Source: Fragum whitleyi | Lineage: Eukaryota; Mollusca; Bivalvia; Cardiida; Cardiidae | Length of the DNA: 64,000 bases | Reading direction: 5' to 3' | NCBI GenBank assembly: GCA_948146395.1 | Contig: OX411551.1 | Span: 49,469,726-49,533,725, forward strand | Part shown: piece by piece, positions 48,901 to 54,900 of the stretch | Layout: every line of letters begins with the position of its first letter | Position numbering within the stretch: the stretch's first letter is position 1 | Notes under the pieces: generated by a model | Told to the model about the DNA's origin: nothing | What the model saw: the letters and a program-made list of their open reading frames with translations, nothing else | The model's database searches: none | Position numbers and translations under genes: made by a program

Positions 48901-51900
48901 AACTGTCAAAATAAAGTCCAACTTGTTTGAGCCACCACATCTATTTAGTGACCAATTATTTTTTAATCAAGTGACCATATCAGAAATCCAAATCTTTCAA
49001 TCAAAACATCTTAAAATATAGATTTTATTCATCTGAATATAATTGTATATGAATCCTATGATGCTTTAACTCATTAGAATCGTCTCAATGAGACAATTCT
49101 ATTGAGTTTTAACAGCACATGATTATTGAGAAATTAGCAATAGTCTACAAATTCAAACAAAATTATGTTTCCGATTTGTACAGAAAATGTGTACTAAGCA
49201 ACCATTCTCTATAATGACCGTTTTTGGTGGTCCCATAAGTGGTGGCTTACTAAACATTTAACTGTATTTGGGGATTAATACAGTACCTTTCAATGTTTTG
49301 GGCCTTCCACACATCATCCACAGTTTTACTGCTGGCTTTCAAAGCTCCTTGTGTCAGTTGTTCAAGTCTCTTTTTCTTACTCTGGATGGCATTTTTGATG
49401 TAGTCACCTGTATTATTTTATTAATCTATAGTATTCTTATTATCCAAGGTATTTTTTTATCTCTTTTTGTTGTTTTTGAGTGGCTTTGATTGTTTGCTTT
49501 ACTTAAGTACTGTACTTATTCAAAGATAGAACTTGATTGTTATAAAATGTTATACTGAATGTATTACTTGAAACTAGAAAGCAATGAATGGGTTGAGTCT
49601 CTCAACTGGCTTGAAATACTTGTTAAAGCAAATAAAAGTTTTGACTAGATTTTTAGATATTTTTGGGTTCTACTGATGTTGAAAATGATTTTCAAAGTTT
49701 CAACTATATAACGTATAGAGAAATGACCTCTGCCCATAAAAGATAATTTTTATCCTATCAAAATAATTTTTGGCTGCATGATAATGGGTCACCCAAATAT
49801 CATACCAAAAATGTTTCATTGATGTCAAACAATTAGATTCTGAGAAAAATGATTTTCAAAGTTTCCACTACATAACTTATTGAGAAATGATCTCTGCCCT
49901 TTAAATACATATTTTCCATCCGATCACAATAATTTTGGTAGACTGATAAAGAGTCACTAAAGGATCATTCTAGTGAAATTTGGTTGATATCCATTTGTTA
50001 GATTCTGAGAAAATGATTTTCAAGTTTGTTTCCACTATATTACATATAGAGAAATGACCTCCGCCCATAAAATGCATATTTTACATCCAATCACAATTAT
50101 TTTTTTGTAGACTGATAAAGGGTCACTCAGGGATCATTCCAGTGAAATTTGGTTGATGTCCAACAATTAGATTCTGAAAAAATGATTTTCAAAGTTTCCA
50201 CTAAATAACATAAAGAGAAATAACCTCCACCCATAAAATGAAATCTTTCCATCCAATCACAATAACTTTTGGTAGACTGATAAAGGGTCACTAAGGGATC
50301 ATCCCAGTGAAATTTGGTTGATATCCATCAATTACATTCTGAGAAAATGATTTTCAAAGTTTCCACTTTATTACATATAGAGAAATGACCTCTGCCCATA
50401 AAATGCATATTTTACATCCAATCACATTTATTTTATGTAGACTGATAAAGGGTCACCCAATGATCATTCATGTAAAATCTAATTGGTATACATCAATTAG
50501 AATCTGAGAAAACTCACTTTTTACCATATTTGGAAATTAGCCACGCCCATTAAATCCATGTTTTCATTGGATCAAAATTTCTTGAACAACTTGAAAGAGG
50601 GTAACCCAAGGATCATTCCTGTGCAGTTTGGTTGAAATTCATCTAGTTGTTTAGGATCTTTGCAAGGATCATTCCTGTGCAGTTTGGTTGAAATTCATCT
50701 AGTTGTTTCAGAGGAGAAGATTCTTAAAGAAAAAGTTTACGACCGGACGCACGGATGGACGCACAACAAACACAACGCCATGACAATAGCCCCAGTGGCT
50801 TTCAGCCGCCCAGTGGACCTAAAAACTTGAAAAAATAAAATAAAATGAATAGTATCAAGAATTATTTATTCATAACTTATAAGTAAAGCTTTTTTTGTAA
50901 AACAAATCAAAGTTTAAAAGCAATACCATTCCTTTTTAGTAGGGCTCCGTACCGGTACTCGATATATATCGAATACCGGTATTTTACGTTCGATAGATAT
51001 ATCGGATCGAATGTTTCTGTATCGGAAAAAATATCGATCAACATATGAATATGAAACATTAATAGAATAATTAGAAAAAAAAACACAGTGTTCAATGTTT
51101 ACAGCTGCGAAAACGGTACGACTCATTGCCTGTCAACTAAAGTTTGGTCCTTGTGCATAAATGCAGTATTTCTTAGGACCCTAAGAATTAAATGGTCATT
51201 CAATTTTAATTTTTAAATTCAATTCAGTTTTTAAAAGAAATCGCCTACCTGCCCTGTTAAAAAAATAAACATCCCTTTTTATTCAAGTTTAATCCTTTAT
51301 TCAAGCACACAAAGACAGTTAATAAAACAATACTAAATTCTCAACATGAAGGAAAGGGTCTGAATTCCATTCCCACGAGGTTAACCGACTGTCGCGTGTC
51401 AGCTCTGGACACTTTTCTAAAAATAGCCCAAACATCTGGCGTCGGCACCTTTTGATCAGCTGTTTAACCTTTTGTAAAATAAACTCTTCCAAGTCCTTTA
51501 CTCCACTTTGAGACTGAACTTTTCATGTGGATTTTCGCCAGAGACCCTCAGATCGTTGATTTTTTCTGGATTATTGAAACAAGAGGGAAAATTACCGGTA
51601 CTTTCTTTTTATACATCTAAATTGTTTACTTTAGTAATTTTTGATTAAAAAATTATTATTTTGTTGAGATATAAAATAAAAAGTCACGATTTGCTCTTGT
51701 TCAGTGAAGATTTGTAATTACGACTACCTGGTTTTGAACATTCCATTTAATTTTGACCTTTTAATTTTGATTTTGTCACGCGGTTGTACTTTCAATAGGA
51801 AGAGAGCAAGAATGAATTCATTTATTATACATTAGACAGACCATCATGTAAATCTTAAGGACTGAAGCAAATCTACAAACGTTAAAAGTGTGATGCGCAC

Positions 51901-54900
51901 CTGTACTCTGAGACTCTGGTATTCTTCACCAACATACCGGACAGACTAGAGTACATTATTGTATTTGCAGTTGCTCAAAATGTGTGTCTTATACAGAATA
52001 ACAAACTCTTTTTTGTGTGTTTTATTGAAAAATAGGAATATCATATGATATATCGAATATCGTTAATTTTTTATCGATACATATATCGTATCGATAAAAC
52101 TGACCGATACGGACCCCTACTTTTTAGAAGTATTTCAATTTTTACTCCTTTTTTAAACACTTTTTTGAATACTCATACAAAAAGAATGTATACAAGCATT
52201 CTACAGTTTGATATAAATTTTAATCAAAATTACCAGTACTTACTTCCAAAGCATTCTAACATCTTCTGTATACCTTGTCTGAAAATCATGAAAATTACAA
52301 ACAATTAGTGTATGCATTTAGATGAAAATTCACATTTAAGAAACAACTGACTGAGACAGCAATACCAGGAATTAACACTTAAAACCCATAGCTCCTGTTA
52401 CTCAGGAGTCCATTAAACTTCAGATTTATATCATCAAGGATTCCAAGCTCAAAGTAAGGTGTCCAATATTGGGGGAACATTGTTACAAGCAATTTCTTAT
52501 TTGCCACAAGTTTCCCCCTGAAGAAGATGGTAAACTTTGAAATACCCCTAAAGCAAATATTATCATCAGCAACTTTTATTGTAAAATCAGTGTTCCCAAA
52601 AACCCTCAAATGGGGGTGATTTACTCCCAAATTGAAGCTTGTACCCCCTATTTATTGCAAGCAGCCTTCTTTGACTCTAACAGAGGGGGTATATGCATGC
52701 TGTAAAATATACATATTTATCCCCAATTTGAGGAAGCAGTGAGAACACTGAATATTATTTTTTATTTCTCAAATATTCTCATATAAGATCCTTTGAGTCC
52801 ATCTGACTCCTTACTTGCCAAATTAAAGAATCCAAAATGGTAAACAACGAGTCTCTGACTCATTGACTCCGCTTAGTGTTGAACACTGCTCAGTCTTTAC
52901 AAGCAATCAGTGTTCCGAAAAACCCTCAAATTGGGTTGATTTATCCCCAAATTGGAGCTTTTGTTCTCTATTTTTGCAAGCAAGCTTCTTTGTCTCATAT
53001 ATTGGGGGTACATGCACACTGTAAAATACGCACTTTTCCCCCAAGATTAAAGCAGCATTGGGAACACTGTAAGCAATTTCTTCTTTTTCTGCAATGCTTT
53101 TTTCTCATCTCTGAAATTGCTTCATGCACAATATTATTTTTTTCGTCATCATCACTCATGTGTCAAGTTTTAATTGTCTGAGAGCCGAAAAAGATCTAGA
53201 GTATCTTTACTGAGAGAATAAATGAATCAAGTGGTCCTGCAGGACTATCAGTTTTCCCCAAAACCCTCAAATGGGGGTAATTTACTCCCCTAAAAAGTTT
53301 TTGCAAGCAGCCTTCTTTGACTCATATAGAGGGGGTACATGCATACTGTAAACCCGTTTTTACCCTCAGATTGAAGAAGCAGTGGGAATACTGACTATGA
53401 TAAAAATATGTTCATTTCAAATCCTAGGTTGTTGAACATTTATATCTCATTATGTACTTACTGGGCAGGTATCAATGTCTTAAGTTAAAGAAAATCAAAA
53501 TGGACTTCATACAAATAAAGTATTTAAATGCTAAAGGCTACTTTTGTTTTCTTACCCAAATTCATCTGAGTCATCTGTTGTTTGATCAACAGGTCTCTTT
53601 TTACCTCTACTTGGTACCATTGGAGTTTCGTCTGAAAAAATACAGGATTCGAAATCGGTAGGGTGTTGGTGTTCTAAAGGCCTCTTTTAATTATAGATCC
53701 AAAGGGAGAATTGGATGATATTCCCACAAAATGCACTGAATATCAAAACCATCATCATTTATCTTTTTCTTTAAAATATAATTTTGAATCACAAATTTAG
53801 TTACAATAAATAATTTTTGAAATTCCTTAAAATAAGCTTCATTACATTCCTCAATGTTAAGTGGTAAGAATTTATTATTAGTTGATGACCAATATATTGT
53901 AAACATGTATCAACAGTTCACTAAGAGGCAAAACTGCTAAACAATTAATTTTTTAACTACAGTAGAACCCCTCTTTCAGACCACCCCGGAAAAACGGGCA
54001 CCCCGCTATTACGAACAATTTTCGAAAGAACGGAATTATTTGTTCTTTATTTTAATGGTCGCGAAGCCCTCTAATGTGAGCACCCCGCTATTCCGAATTA
54101 CGACCACTAATTTCAGTACAAACGCCGTATAATACACTAATACGAACCTCGCTAAAAAGACCAGTAACTTCACACCTCCAGATCGACCATCCGAATTTCA
54201 CACTTAGTAAGTACGACAATAATAGGGTATGAATGGATCAACAACGGATTATCGGATTTTTCAATAACGTGGTTAAACCTCTAATGTGTTATGGTGTTAT
54301 TTTCAACTAAACAGCTTTAAGTGGTCAATTGTTTGATACACTGCATTCGTCTATCATTGAAAGATGTTTGTTACCTGGTTAACTGGAGTAAAGAAACCGA
54401 AAGTAATGCTAATTATGGAAACATACAGGAAGTCGTTTTCAGCGATCTGCAGACCGATTGTAAATTTGCTTATGATTGATAGGTTTCGTTTTTAGGATTT
54501 TACTGAATGCATGTGCTACATTTACAATTCGACAATAAATGGCCTTTATTTCATATAAATAATCCGAGTTAGGTTTTCAAACCTGATCAAATAAACAAAC
54601 GTAAAGGAGAAAAGAGCTATATTGAAAGAGAAAAATAACTTTGCAAAGAAAGCGACGTCAAGTGCTACGCCTACTCACCGAGAGTTTTGGTGTAGGGAAA
54701 AGAGGTACTCAGTTATGAATGGAAAGCAAAACAAACAGTTTAAGACAATTTTTTGCAGCAGAAAAGTCTCTTCTATAAGAGGGCCTTTGTCCTAGTTTTT
54801 GCATTAGCAATTAGAATTCAACTTAGTTTATACTCTCGAATTGAAGAAGATTTGTATCATTGAAACTAGCAATTTCAAAGAATCAATTTCTCCCTTTTGG

